Assembly (NCBI RefSeq): GCF_005222835.1
Contig: NZ_STGA01000018.1
Coordinates: 1-52,605, forward strand
Direction of reading: 5' to 3'
Length of the DNA stretch: 52,605 nt
From: Rhizobium sp. FKY42
Lineage (GTDB): Bacteria > Pseudomonadota > Alphaproteobacteria > Rhizobiales > Rhizobiaceae
In this document: positions 36,152 to 43,596 of the stretch, one piece after another
Numbering within the stretch: position 1 is the first letter of the stretch
How the letters are laid out: every line of letters starts with the position of its first letter
Notes under the pieces: model-generated
The model's input: the letters and a program-made list of their open reading frames with translations, nothing else
The model's database searches: none
Told to the model about the DNA's origin: nothing
Position numbers and translations under genes: made by a program

Positions 36152-37546
36152 ATGAATGAATTGCTGAGGCTGACCATCCGGCAGATCCGCGACCTCTATG
36201 CCGCCAGGAAGCTCTCTCCGCTCGAATACTGGCAAGCGGTTGAGGAGCGGATTGCGGCCTTCGAACCACATATTCAGGCGCTTTATCTCTACAATCCCGA
36301 GAGCGCACGGGCGCAGGCTACGGCATCTACCGACCGTTGGAGGAGGGGTGAGACGCTCGGTATTCTCGATGGCATTCCGGTAACGCTGAAGGAATTGATT
36401 GCCACCAAGGGCGATCCGGTTCCACTTGGCACAAAGGCGGTAGATCTTATTCCGGCAGCAGAGGATGCACCAATTGCCGCGCGATGCCGGGAAGATGGTA
36501 CGGTCATTTTCGCCAAGACCACGTGTCCAGATTATGGAATGCTGTCCTCCGGCCTTTCCAGCTTTCACCCCTTGAGCCGTAATCCCTGGGATCTGACGAA
36601 GAATCCCGGCGGCTCCAGCGCCGGTGCTGCCTCTGCCGGTGCGGCTTCCTTCGGTCCTTTGCATATCGGAACCGATATCGGCGGATCGGTGCGCTTGCCT
36701 GCGGGATGGACCGGGCTCTTCGGTTTCAAGCCAAGTCATGGGCGCATTCCGGTCGATCCCTATTATGTTGGTCGCTGCGCCGGACCGATGACACGTTGTG
36801 TTGAAGATTCCGCCATTGCCATGGAGCCGCTGTCGCGGCCGGACTGGCGAGACGGTACATCTCTTCCGCCCAATGATTTCAACTGGCTGGATTTCGACAT
36901 TGATCTGAAGGGGCTGAAGATTGGCCTGATGCTGGATGCAGGCACGGGACTTGCTGCAGAAGAGGAAGTGCAGGACGCTGTGAAGGCTGCGGCGCGGCTT
37001 TTCGAACAGGCAGGCGCGGACATCATACCTGTCGGTCCTGTCATCACGCGGGCCATGCTGGATGGGCTCGACAAATTCTGGCGCTCGCGGTTCTGGGGCG
37101 ATATCGAGGCCATGAGCCCAGACAAGCACGCCGAGATCCTGCCCTATATCTTCGAATGGGCGAAGGGAGGTGCAGACGTCTCCGGCGTGGAGGCCGTGCG
37201 CGGCTTCAACCAGACCATCGAAATGCGCAAGGCATGCGGGCGGCTGTTCACCACTGTCGATGCGGTGATTTCGCCGACCAACCCGATTGTGTCCTATCCT
37301 GCGGAATGGGCGTCACCCACCAATGATCCGGCGCTGCCGTTCGAGCACATTGCCTTCACCGTGCCGTGGAACATGTCGGAACAACCGGCATCGTCGATTA
37401 ATTGCGGTTTCTCGAAAAGCGGCATGCCGATTGGGTTGCAAATTGTCGGCCCGCGTTTCGCCGACCAGTTCGTGCTGCGCCTATCCAAAGCGTTCGAAGT
37501 CATGGGCGGCGGTGTTGCCCATTGGCCGGAGCCGCCCACCGCGTGA
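36152..37546 (+). CDS. Amidase (amidase signature family)
   Basis: 464-aa amidase signature enzyme that hydrolyses a carboxamide bond. The Ser-cisSer-Lys triad can be placed: Lys80 in GIPVTLKELIATKG, cis-Ser156 in GGSSAGAA and nucleophile Ser179 in GTDIGGSVRLPAG. It lacks the GatA-specific context (no gatB or gatC nearby), so a catabolic amidase is more likely. Last gene of importer 2; it probably acts on the imported substrate in the cytoplasm. A strong terminator follows. Confidence 0.92.
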   Translation: MNELLRLTIRQIRDLYAARKLSPLEYWQAVEERIAAFEPHIQALYLYNPESARAQATASTDRWRRGETLGILDGIPVTLKELIATKGDPVPLGTKAVDLIPAAEDAPIAARCREDGTVIFAKTTCPDYGMLSSGLSSFHPLSRNPWDLTKNPGGSSAGAASAGAASFGPLHIGTDIGGSVRLPAGWTGLFGFKPSHGRIPVDPYYVGRCAGPMTRCVEDSAIAMEPLSRPDWRDGTSLPPNDFNWLDFDIDLKGLKIGLMLDAGTGLAAEEEVQDAVKAAARLFEQAGADIIPVGPVITRAMLDGLDKFWRSRFWGDIEAMSPDKHAEILPYIFEWAKGGADVSGVEAVRGFNQTIEMRKACGRLFTTVDAVISPTNPIVSYPAEWASPTNDPALPFEHIAFTVPWNMSEQPASSINCGFSKSGMPIGLQIVGPRFADQFVLRLSKAFEVMGGGVAHWPEPPTA

Positions 37547-37572
37547 CACTCCATTACCATCAAACGTCATGA

Positions 37573-37606
37573 GCCTTGAGCGGTTGACTTCGCTCAAGGC
37601 ATTTTT
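37573..37606 (+). terminator. Rho-independent terminator of the amidase operon
   Basis: GCCTTGAGC (37573-37581) pairs with GCTCAAGGC (37592-37600), followed by ATTTTTG. Perfect 9-base stem and T tract. Confidence 0.88.
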
Positions 37607-37622
37607 GTGCCACGTCCGGTAG

Positions 37623-37647
37623 GGAACAAATTGCAGAGATCGGCGTT
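37623..37647 (+). promoter_or_regulatory. EcfG-type promoter of the ElaB-like/YqjE-like/dps unit
   Basis: GGAAC (37623-37627), 17 bases, GTT (37645-37647), followed by a leader of about 100 bases to the ElaB-like gene. It marks the start of the second stress block. Confidence 0.7.
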
Positions 37648-37752
37648 GACGACCTGAAAACGAGAGCCTGCGGGGTGCTCGTCGCAGTGGGGGACGATTG
37701 GCGCCAGAGCCGATCTGCTTTCCGGGTCTTATTCAATTATCAGGAGATGATG

Positions 37753-38079
37753 ATGTCCATGAATTCACCGAATGATTTCACGCGTACCGGTTCTGAAGGC
37801 GATATCGAAAAGCAGCTCCAGCAACTTCGCGAAGATCTTGCGGCACTTGCTCGCTCGGTGGCGGCAGCCGGATCCAACAAGGCTGACGACCTGAAGTACA
37901 AGGCGCGTCGTGCCTCGAACGAAGCCATGGACGCCTCCGCGCAAGTGCTCGATTCTGCCCGCGCGCAGTTTCAGTCCTTCGAAAGGGATATCGAGCGCCA
38001 GATTCGCACGAAGCCGCTTCAGTCTGTGGCAATTGCCGCGGGCATCGGTTTCCTGTTTGCGCTTCTGTCGCGTCGCTAA
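37753..38079 (+). CDS. DUF883 / ElaB-YgaM-like membrane-anchored protein
   Basis: 108-aa protein with the ElaB/YqjD layout: a long amphipathic coiled-coil helix (IEKQLQQLREDLAALARSVA), then a conserved block (FQSFERDIERQIRTKPLQSV) and one C-terminal membrane anchor (AIAAGIGFLFALLSRR). In E. coli such proteins sit in the inner membrane and bind ribosomes in stationary phase. Three overlapping ATGs (37747, 37750, 37753) follow GGAG; 37753 has the best spacing. The next gene begins two bases after its stop. Confidence 0.88.
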   Translation: MSMNSPNDFTRTGSEGDIEKQLQQLREDLAALARSVAAAGSNKADDLKYKARRASNEAMDASAQVLDSARAQFQSFERDIERQIRTKPLQSVAIAAGIGFLFALLSRR

Positions 38080-38080
38080 C

Positions 38081-38524
38081 ATGGGTGCACTTGCGCCTCT
38101 TCTGACCTCGCTGTTGGCGTCGGATGTGCGGGGGTTCGCCCAGCGTACCAAGCGCAATGTCATTCTCTATGCCATCGCTGCACTCTTTGCATTGACGGCC
38201 TATGGAACCGGTATTGCAGCGCTCGCTGTGTATCTTGCTCGCAAAATCGGTCCGGTAACGGCTCTTACATCGGTTGCCGGTGGGTCACTGCTTATCGTTC
38301 TCATCATTCTTCTGGCGGTGTCGATCAAGAACAAGGCCGATGAAAAGCGCCGTCGAGAAGCAGCTGCAGGAAGCCGGGCAATGTTGCTGACAGCGGCGGT
38401 CTCAGCATTGCCGCTGCTGGTGAAATCGAAACCGCTTATGGCCGCCGCCATATCGGGCGGGGTGGGCCTCATCGCATTGAAGCTTCTGGGCGGTGGAAAC
38501 GATCCATCGGACCCAAGCGCGTAA
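38081..38524 (+). CDS. YqjE-like (phage holin superfamily) membrane protein
   Basis: 147-aa protein with two close membrane helices near residues 28-85 (VILYAIAALFALTAYGTGIA and SLLIVLIILLAVSIKNKA) and a basic cytoplasmic loop (KADEKRRREAAAG). A third hydrophobic stretch lies near the C-terminus. The ElaB-like then YqjE-like gene order matches the yqjD-yqjE pairing in enterobacteria. The ATG at 38081 lies two bases after the preceding stop; translation is probably coupled. The role is unknown. Confidence 0.8.
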   Translation: MGALAPLLTSLLASDVRGFAQRTKRNVILYAIAALFALTAYGTGIAALAVYLARKIGPVTALTSVAGGSLLIVLIILLAVSIKNKADEKRRREAAAGSRAMLLTAAVSALPLLVKSKPLMAAAISGGVGLIALKLLGGGNDPSDPSA

Positions 38525-38550
38525 ACAAGCTCAAACAGAGGAGCCATGAC

Positions 38551-39063
38551 ATGGCAAACGCATCTGCAGTTCTTAAATCCAAGTCTCACGACGAAGAGAT
38601 CAACATTGGGCTTGAGACGAAGTACCGGGCGCAGGCTGCAACGAGCCTGTCCGATATACTGGCCGCAACCTATCGCCTGACGATCAAGAGCCATGTCTAC
38701 CACTGGAACGTCGTTGGTCCGCTGTTCAAGCCGCTGCACGACTTGACAGAAGAGCATTATAACGCGCTGTTCAAGGCTTCGGATATCATTGCGGAACGTA
38801 TTCGCGCGCTTGGGCACCTTGCTCCGGCAACGTTGGGCGAAGCATCCCAGTTCGCGCCAAAGGCAAACGAAGTTGGCAAGTTGACAGCCGTAGACATGGT
38901 CAACGATCTCGTTGCCGATCATGAGGCGGCGGTCAAGGTGATGCGCGATACGGCGGAAAAGGCCGATGAGGCGGGCGATGTCGTGACCGCAGACATGCTG
39001 ACGGATCGCCTGACTTTCCACGAAAAGGCGTTGTGGATGCTGCGCGCAATCGTGGCCGAGTAA
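38551..39063 (+). CDS. dps: Dps ferritin-like DNA-protection protein
   Basis: 170-aa Dps protein that stores iron using hydrogen peroxide and protects DNA in a dodecamer. Ferroxidase residues are visible: the His pair in SHVYHWNVVG, and the acidic cluster DLTEEHYNALF. The N-terminus is long and Lys-containing (MANASAVLKSKSHDEE), which can help DNA binding. The start at 38551 follows GAGGAG. It is third in a unit with the ElaB-like and YqjE-like genes, 26 bases downstream, so the EcfG-type promoter at 37623 may drive it. No separate EcfG motif lies directly before it. Confidence 0.95.
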   Translation: MANASAVLKSKSHDEEINIGLETKYRAQAATSLSDILAATYRLTIKSHVYHWNVVGPLFKPLHDLTEEHYNALFKASDIIAERIRALGHLAPATLGEASQFAPKANEVGKLTAVDMVNDLVADHEAAVKVMRDTAEKADEAGDVVTADMLTDRLTFHEKALWMLRAIVAE

Positions 39064-39081
39064 TCTATCCTGCCCTGCGGC

Positions 39082-39112
39082 AAAAGGCGCTCCGGAAACG
39101 GGGCGCTTTTTC
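39082..39112. terminator. Terminator between dps and the Crp/Fnr gene
   Basis: GCGCTCCG (39087-39094 region) pairs with CGGGGCGC (39099-39106 region) with one G-T pair and flanking A and T runs, ending in TTTTT. The genes converge here. Confidence 0.75.
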
Positions 39113-39120
39113 TGTTCCGA

Positions 39121-39879
39121 TCAGATGAACGGGCGCATGCCTTCGACGGAGGGTTGCCATCCGGCAATATCGAAAAGTTTGCCGCGCTCCAGAACCTCCG
39201 AACCGCGATCCAGCCAGCGCACGACACCCGCATCCGACAGGCGTCTCAGTGTCTTGTTTGTATGAACAAGAGACAGTCCCAATGTATCGGCAACATGCTG
39301 CTGGGTCAGGGGCAGAACCTTCGGCCCCTCTTCGGGGAAAACGCCAGTTGCCTGAGCCCGGTGATCCAGAAAGGCGAGGAGATAGGCCGCGCGCTCAAGA
39401 GCCGTGCGACGCCCCACGGAGAGAAGATGTTCATCCAGAATGGATTCCTCGCGCGAGGCAATCCAGGTGAGGTCGTAGGCAAGCGACGGATGGTTCTGGA
39501 AGAGAGCGGTCAGGCGCTCGCGCTCGAAGACACAAAGGGTCATCTTCGTCAGCGCCTCGACCGAATGAAGCATTTCCGACATCAGATTGCCTTGCAAGCC
39601 AATCAGGTCTCCAGGAAGCACATAGTTCAGGATCTGCCGCCGCCCGTCCTCCAGAATTTTATAGCGGAAGCCCCATCCTGCGAGAGCCGTATAGAGCTGT
39701 GGGTGGCGCTGGCCCTCGTCAATGATGGTCGTTCCCGGCTCGACGAGAAGTTCTGCAATCTTGAAGGAGGACACGAACCCAAGTTCGGTCGAATCAAAAT
39801 CACGGAATGTTGCCCGAGCGCGTAAGGGACAGAGTTCACAGGGGACGCGGACGGGAGCGAATGATTTGCTTTGAGCCAT
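39121..39879 (-). CDS. Crp/Fnr-family transcriptional regulator
   Basis: 252-aa regulator. A short N-terminal pair of Cys (PCELCPLRAR), a cyclic-nucleotide-type beta roll (residues about 30-150), a long dimer helix and a winged helix-turn-helix (LTQQHVADTLGLSLVHTNKT, then LRRLSDAGVV). Only two Cys are near the N-terminus, so a classic FNR 4Fe-4S cluster is unlikely. Such proteins are numerous in rhizobia. It is divergent from the receiver gene; no EcfG motif is seen in front of it. Confidence 0.88.
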   Translation of the reverse strand: MAQSKSFAPVRVPCELCPLRARATFRDFDSTELGFVSSFKIAELLVEPGTTIIDEGQRHPQLYTALAGWGFRYKILEDGRRQILNYVLPGDLIGLQGNLMSEMLHSVEALTKMTLCVFERERLTALFQNHPSLAYDLTWIASREESILDEHLLSVGRRTALERAAYLLAFLDHRAQATGVFPEEGPKVLPLTQQHVADTLGLSLVHTNKTLRRLSDAGVVRWLDRGSEVLERGKLFDIAGWQPSVEGMRPFI

Positions 39880-40010
39880 GGCGAACCCATTTTTGGCAGA
39901 GGGGAACGAGAATAGAACAAAAACTGATTGCCACTATGTCTTTTTTAAATGACCCACCGTTCCATGAATGTTCTATGGCTTTCCTTGGTTTCACCATCCG
40001 GGAAATTCGC

Positions 40011-40367
40011 GTGCGCCTTCTGGTCATCGATTCACATTATCTGGTGGCTATGGAAGCCGAGCAGGTTCTAGGAGAGGCATTGGGGTGTCTCGTCACGATT
40101 GCCATGCCACGCGATGTCGACACCTTGCTCATGGAAGGAGCGTTCGATGTCATGTTGATTGACATCGATTTCGTAACAGAGGCTCTATGGGGGAGAATCC
40201 AGCGCCTGCGGCAGGCGGGCGCTGGATTCGTTTTTACGTCCGTGGACAGCCGTCACCGTTCAGGAGTTCCTGGATTTCAAGGAATTCCTGTTGTGTTGAA
40301 ACCGTTTGATGATGAGAGATTGGTAGAGGTTGTGCGGAACGTTAATGGGGCGGTGAAGCGGTTTTAG
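40011..40367 (+). CDS. Stand-alone receiver-like protein with atypical acidic pocket
   Basis: 118-aa single receiver domain. Strand 1 reads RLLVIDSHYLVAMEAEQ, strand 3 VMLIDIDF with candidate phospho-acceptor Asp51 or Asp53, and strand 5 VVLKPFD with the conserved Lys. The acidic pocket normally has two acids (DD or ED) after strand 1; here one is replaced by Ser, so phosphorylation may be weak or absent. I chose GTG at 40011, preceded by GGGAAA, because receivers begin right at strand 1. ATGs at 39975 and 39936 lack ribosome sites. Its end overlaps the ecfG stop by four bases in convergent orientation. It may modulate the GSR phosphorelay; this is inference. Confidence 0.75.
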   Translation: MRLLVIDSHYLVAMEAEQVLGEALGCLVTIAMPRDVDTLLMEGAFDVMLIDIDFVTEALWGRIQRLRQAGAGFVFTSVDSRHRSGVPGFQGIPVVLKPFDDERLVEVVRNVNGAVKRF

Positions 40368-40930
40368 CTTCCGAATGCTCTTGCGGTGATGGCAGCATCG
40401 CCGGGATCGGGACCGAAATCACCCTCGCCGGAAACACCCAGGATTTCCTGAAGCCTGGTGCGGGCGCGAGAAACACGGCTTTTGATCGTGCCGACGGCAC
40501 AGCCGCAGATCGTTGCTGCTTCTTCATAGGCGAAGCCTGCAGCACCCACCAGAATGATGGCTTCACGCTGATCATCCGGCAAAGTGTCCAGCGCTTTTCG
40601 GAAGTCCTGAAGATCCAGGCGACCATATTGTTCAGGATGAACGGAGAACCGCTCGCTGAACAGGCCATCACTATCCTGCACTTCACGGCCACGCTTGCGC
40701 ATCTGGCTGTAAAACTCGTTGCGAAGAATGGTGAAGAGCCAGGCGCGCATGTTCGTGCCAGCCGTGAAGCTCTTCTGGTTCGCCCAGGCCTTCATGATGG
40801 TGTCCTGCACCAGATCATCAGCCTTGTCATGGCGTCCGGTCAGCGATACTGCAAAGGCGCGCAGGTTGGGCAAGGAAGCCAGCAGGTCTCGCTTGAAAGC
40901 GCGATCGTCGTTTTCTTGATCCGTTGTCAT
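40364..40930 (-). CDS. ecfG: General stress sigma factor EcfG
   Basis: 188-aa ECF sigma factor of the EcfG group. Region 2: LPNLRAFAVSLTGRHDKADD, then TNMRAWLFTILRNEFYSQMR. Region 4: LPDDQREAIILVGAAGFAYE, then CGCAVGTIKSRVSRARTRLQ. The GFAYEEAA stretch is typical of EcfG/RpoE2. It recognises GGAAC...GTT promoters such as those listed here. It overlaps nepR by four bases (ATGA), so anti-sigma and sigma are translated together. Held inactive by NepR and released when phosphorylated PhyR binds NepR (established for the family). Confidence 0.95.
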   Translation of the reverse strand: MTTDQENDDRAFKRDLLASLPNLRAFAVSLTGRHDKADDLVQDTIMKAWANQKSFTAGTNMRAWLFTILRNEFYSQMRKRGREVQDSDGLFSERFSVHPEQYGRLDLQDFRKALDTLPDDQREAIILVGAAGFAYEEAATICGCAVGTIKSRVSRARTRLQEILGVSGEGDFGPDPGDAAITARAFGS

Positions 40931-41142
40931 TTCGCATTCGCCGATTCTGCACTCTTTTCCGCCTCTTCAAGGCGCTCCAAGAGATCGAGAAAGCGATCCG
41001 GAATCCCTTCTTCCTGAACTGCATCATAGAATTCCCGCAATTTGCGTGAAATCGAAGCGTTCGGGAGCATCGCGCCCGGCCGGAAGTTGCTCGATTGTGG
41101 TGTGTTCATCTTCTCTTTGTTTCTGGTTTCGTCTTCACTCAT
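40927..41142 (-). CDS. nepR: Anti-sigma factor NepR
   Basis: 71-aa NepR. The conserved core ISRKLREFYDAVQEEGIPDR, then FLDLLERLEEAE binds EcfG and, alternatively, phosphorylated PhyR. The core has EEGIPDR where most NepRs have EPVPDR. The ATG at 41142 is the longest ATG start; 41109 (MNTPQ) has a weak AAGAGA site and is the alternative. It is the first gene of nepR-ecfG and divergent from phyR, the standard rhizobial arrangement. Confidence 0.93.
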   Translation of the reverse strand: MSEDETRNKEKMNTPQSSNFRPGAMLPNASISRKLREFYDAVQEEGIPDRFLDLLERLEEAEKSAESANAK

Positions 41143-41177
41143 CACGCAGGCAGCCTGTTGCGGTATCGTTCGTTGAA

Positions 41178-41202
41178 AATGCGCTCGAATAAAAAAAGTT
41201 CC
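41178..41202 (-). promoter_or_regulatory. Near-match EcfG-type promoter of nepR-ecfG
   Basis: Minus strand GGAAC (41202-41198), 17 bases, ATT (41180-41178) instead of GTT, then TT. It would support autoregulation of the operon. The -35 lies back to back with the phyR -35, 8 bases apart. Confidence 0.5.
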
Positions 41203-41210
41203 TTCAAGAC

Positions 41211-41235
41211 GGAACTATTTTTCTGGGTTACCGTT
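41211..41235 (+). promoter_or_regulatory. EcfG-type promoter of phyR
   Basis: GGAAC (41211-41215), 17 bases, GTT (41233-41235), 44 bases before the phyR start. Positive feedback of the stress sigma on its anti-anti-sigma is known in this system. Confidence 0.8.
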
Positions 41236-41278
41236 GATACCACGTTCATTGCCCACTGGGCATCAGGGGAGATTCTGA

Positions 41279-42073
41279 ATGTCACTTACCACTCGCGTTG
41301 CGTCCCACCTTCCTTATCTGCGCCGTTACGCCCGCGCCGTGACCGGTTCGCAGACCTCGGGAGACGCATATGTCGCGGCGGTCCTGGAAGCTTTGATTGC
41401 CGACATTTCCATTTTTCCGGAAAGTTCAAAGGACCGCGTTTCGCTGTATAAACTTTTCGTCGCAATCTTTGGTTCCACTGCAATAGAGATCCGTCCGATC
41501 GAGTCCCCCTTCGCATGGGAACAGCGGGCGGTCGCAAACCTCGCCTCGCTTCCGTCGCAGGCAAGACACGCGTTCCTGTTGATTTCGGTTGAAGGCTTCA
41601 CGCTGGAAGAAACCGCCGAAATCCTGGACGTCGACGTCAACGAGGTCACGCGCCTGCTCGACGAGGCATCGCGCGAGATATCGCGTCAGGTTGCGACCGA
41701 TATCATGATCATCGAAGACGAGCCGCTGATTGCGCTCGACATCGAGCAGATGGTGCAAGATCTCGGCCACCGCGTGACTGGCATCGCCCGTACGCACAAG
41801 GAAGCCGTTGCCCTCTTTCAGAGTTCGAGCCCGAAAATGGTTTTGGCCGATATTCAACTGGCAGACGGGAGTTCCGGCATCGACGCCGTGAACGAAATTC
41901 TGAAATCCTCCAGCGTCCCGGTCATTTTCATTACCGCGTTCCCGGAGCGCCTGCTGACAGGTGAGCGGCCGGAGCCAGCCTTCCTGGTGACCAAGCCGTT
42001 CAACCCTGACATGGTCAAAGCCTTGATCAGCCAGGCCCTCTTCTTCAATGAGGCCGTCAAGGCTGCCGCCTGA
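41279..42073 (+). CDS. phyR: Anti-anti-sigma response regulator PhyR
   Basis: 264-aa PhyR. The N-terminal half (residues 1-135) mimics an ECF sigma factor without binding DNA: VASHLPYLRRYARAVTGSQT, LPSQARHAFLLISVEGFTLE, ILDVDVNEVTRLLDEASREI. The C-terminal half is a receiver: acidic pair Glu146-Asp147 in IMIIEDEPLIALD, phospho-acceptor Asp191 in MVLADIQLADGSSG and the Lys in LVTKPFNP. When phosphorylated it sequesters NepR and frees EcfG. GGGGAG precedes the start. It is divergent from nepR-ecfG; the HWE kinase gene follows 311 bases later. Confidence 0.96.
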   Translation: MSLTTRVASHLPYLRRYARAVTGSQTSGDAYVAAVLEALIADISIFPESSKDRVSLYKLFVAIFGSTAIEIRPIESPFAWEQRAVANLASLPSQARHAFLLISVEGFTLEETAEILDVDVNEVTRLLDEASREISRQVATDIMIIEDEPLIALDIEQMVQDLGHRVTGIARTHKEAVALFQSSSPKMVLADIQLADGSSGIDAVNEILKSSSVPVIFITAFPERLLTGERPEPAFLVTKPFNPDMVKALISQALFFNEAVKAAA

Positions 42074-42384
42074 GCGGGCTTGGCCGTTGTAATGCGGTGA
42101 TAATCCGGTTCCGTCTGGAACCAAGGCGACGGTTGAGCGTTCAGCCGTCGTCTATTTCACAGATGCCCCCGGTATGTGTGACGCGGGTCAAGCAACAGAC
42201 TTCAAATATCGGTCACCAAATGTTCTGGCCAGGATACCCGTCCGGCTGTTTGGTTCATGAGAGTAGAAATTAATAGCGTATCGGGTTGAGACCGGTCGAC
42301 TTGCCTCCTATAAGGGGCTAGCAACGGTCTAATATGCAAGGACGCGTATTTTTCCGGTATCGCAGATCAGGGCGGAGCAAGTAA
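42074..42384 (+). other. Structured gene-free region between phyR and the kinase
   Basis: This 311-base gap holds GGTTCC (42107-42112)/GGAACC (42117-42122) as a 6-base hairpin, then GACGGTTGA (42128-42136)/TCAGCCGTC (42141-42149), either of which could end phyR transcription. Further on, TCACA (42157-42161) and TGTGA (42177-42181) enclose a loop with CCCCC. No reading frame in it looks coding. Confidence 0.5.
42117..42141 (+). promoter_or_regulatory. EcfG-type promoter in the phyR-kinase gap
   Basis: GGAAC (42117-42121), 17 bases, GTT (42139-42141). It could transcribe the kinase gene with a long leader of about 235 bases, or a separate small RNA. It overlaps the two hairpins after phyR. Confidence 0.55.
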
Positions 42385-43395
42385 TTGTCGCATCAGCTGA
42401 CATGGCAACAAGCTGGTGAAAGCGGTGAGGCATTACGCGATTTCTTCATGCCCGCTCTCCTGGATCTCGGTGCGAGCGTCACGATCCAGGATCTCCAGCG
42501 TCGTTACATCTTTGTTACCAACCTCCCGGATGCCTGGTCGCAGGCGCTGACCGATACACCAACCGATACCAGCCTGTTCGGTGAGGAAATTGCTGCAAAA
42601 CTGAAGCTGCTGAAAGATGGCATCACCGAGCATGGCCAGAAGGGGCATCTTGAGTTTACAGTGAACTCCGATGAAGTCTACGAATTCAGGGTTCAGGCAA
42701 TTTCGACGGCAGAAGGTGGCATCCATCTTGTGACCACGATCATCGACCGATCGGAGGAACGCCACCGGGAGCGGCTTCTTCGTGCGCTGCTGCGTGAAGT
42801 CAGCCATCGCTCGAAAAACCTTTTGGCCATTATTCAGAGTATCGCGCTGCAGACCGCACGCTATTCCGTGACGCTGGATGTGTTTCTTAACAAGTTCCGG
42901 GGGCGGCTTTATTCCCTGTCTCAGTCCCAGGATCTGATCACCGATTCCAGCTGGCGTGGGGCGTATTTCTACGAACTGGTGCAGCAGCAGACTGAGAAGT
43001 ATCTTCCGGAAAATGCGCATCTCGTGAAGGTGAGCGGCGATAATGTCCTGTTGAGCCCGAATGCTTCATTGCATCTCGGTCTGGCGCTGCACGAACTGAT
43101 CGTCAATGCGGTCAGTCACGGATCCCTTTCGAAAAGCGGCCGGGCCATTCTGGTTACCTGCCAGCGCGTGCAAGCGAATGGTCAGGATTCACTGGAGGTA
43201 TGCTGGGAGGAAGGACTGCCTAATCTCGTGCGCCATATTGAGGGCCGGGACAGCAGCAGCCTGAAGGCGAATTTCGGCAGCACCGTCCTAGAGCGGGTCG
43301 TACCTGCTTCCGTCAACGGCAAAGCACGCTATGCCATTGCGCCGGATCGCATCAGCTACAGCCTCGTTTTTCCTCTGGAACACGCTTCCGAATAA
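42385..43395 (+). CDS. HWE/HisKA_2-type sensor histidine kinase of the stress pathway
   Basis: 336-aa soluble kinase. An N-terminal PAS-like domain (residues about 25-120, containing TIQDLQRRYIFVTNLPDAWS) is followed by a HisKA_2/HWE dimer helix with His141 in LLREVSHRSKNLLAIIQSIA. The ATPase domain has its N box in LALHELIVNAVSHGSL. Kinases of this class phosphorylate PhyR in alphaproteobacteria (PhyK, RsiB1/B2). No membrane segment is present, so it senses a cytoplasmic signal. The start is TTG at 42385 with GGCGGAG 8 bases upstream; the next ATG lies inside the PAS domain. Its place next to phyR supports the role. Confidence 0.9.
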   Translation: MSHQLTWQQAGESGEALRDFFMPALLDLGASVTIQDLQRRYIFVTNLPDAWSQALTDTPTDTSLFGEEIAAKLKLLKDGITEHGQKGHLEFTVNSDEVYEFRVQAISTAEGGIHLVTTIIDRSEERHRERLLRALLREVSHRSKNLLAIIQSIALQTARYSVTLDVFLNKFRGRLYSLSQSQDLITDSSWRGAYFYELVQQQTEKYLPENAHLVKVSGDNVLLSPNASLHLGLALHELIVNAVSHGSLSKSGRAILVTCQRVQANGQDSLEVCWEEGLPNLVRHIEGRDSSSLKANFGSTVLERVVPASVNGKARYAIAPDRISYSLVFPLEHASE

Positions 43396-43472
43396 ACACC
43401 CCGATCGCTTCCGATACACCGCAGGTGTGGCGCGTGTGTGGTGGATCGCTGTTGGCACCTTTGTACTGAGCA

Positions 43473-43590
43473 CAAAAGGAAACGGTCTTGGTTTCCTTTT
43501 ACAGAAGCCAAGACCGTTGGGTCTCTTCGAGGGGGATGAAGAGGTATCCGGAAGCTTTGAAGGGCGGGGGACGGGGGCGCTTCCAGATAC
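43473..43590 (-). ncRNA. Candidate general-stress small RNA with C-rich loops (GsrN-like)
   Basis: No protein gene occupies 43396-43707. On the minus strand an EcfG-type promoter (43621-43597) points into it. The predicted RNA, starting about 43590, folds into three hairpins. Hairpin 1: a 12-base stem (43579-43590 with 43544-43555, one G-U) around a 23-base loop holding two runs of five C and one of three. Hairpin 2: CUCUUC/GAAGAG (43538-43543 with 43523-43528) around a 9-base loop with five C. Hairpin 3: an 11-base perfect stem (43508-43518 with 43481-43491) followed by UCCUUUUGUG, a terminator. GsrN of Caulobacter is an EcfG-family-controlled small RNA with an exposed C-rich 5' loop; this matches in promoter, layout and proximity to the GSR locus. 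I infer homology or analogy; it is not proven. Confidence 0.75.
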
Positions 43591-43596
43591 ATCAAT

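Noticed and set aside
36152..37546. GatA subunit of the tRNA amidotransferase
   Set aside because: There is no gatB or gatC nearby, and the gene is the last of a transport operon, so a catabolic amidase fits better.
39097..39118. GTTCC near the end of the Crp/Fnr gene as a minus-strand EcfG promoter
   Set aside because: The spacing to the AAC is 14 bases, too short, and it lies in a terminator between convergent genes.
39903..39929. GGAAC upstream of the receiver gene as an EcfG promoter
   Set aside because: No GTT occurs at 16-19 bases; only a TT at 20 bases.
43356..43595. 79-codon minus-strand frame over the small RNA candidate
   Set aside because: It has no ribosome site, runs into the kinase 3' end and crosses the terminator hairpin. 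The RNA structure explains the region better.
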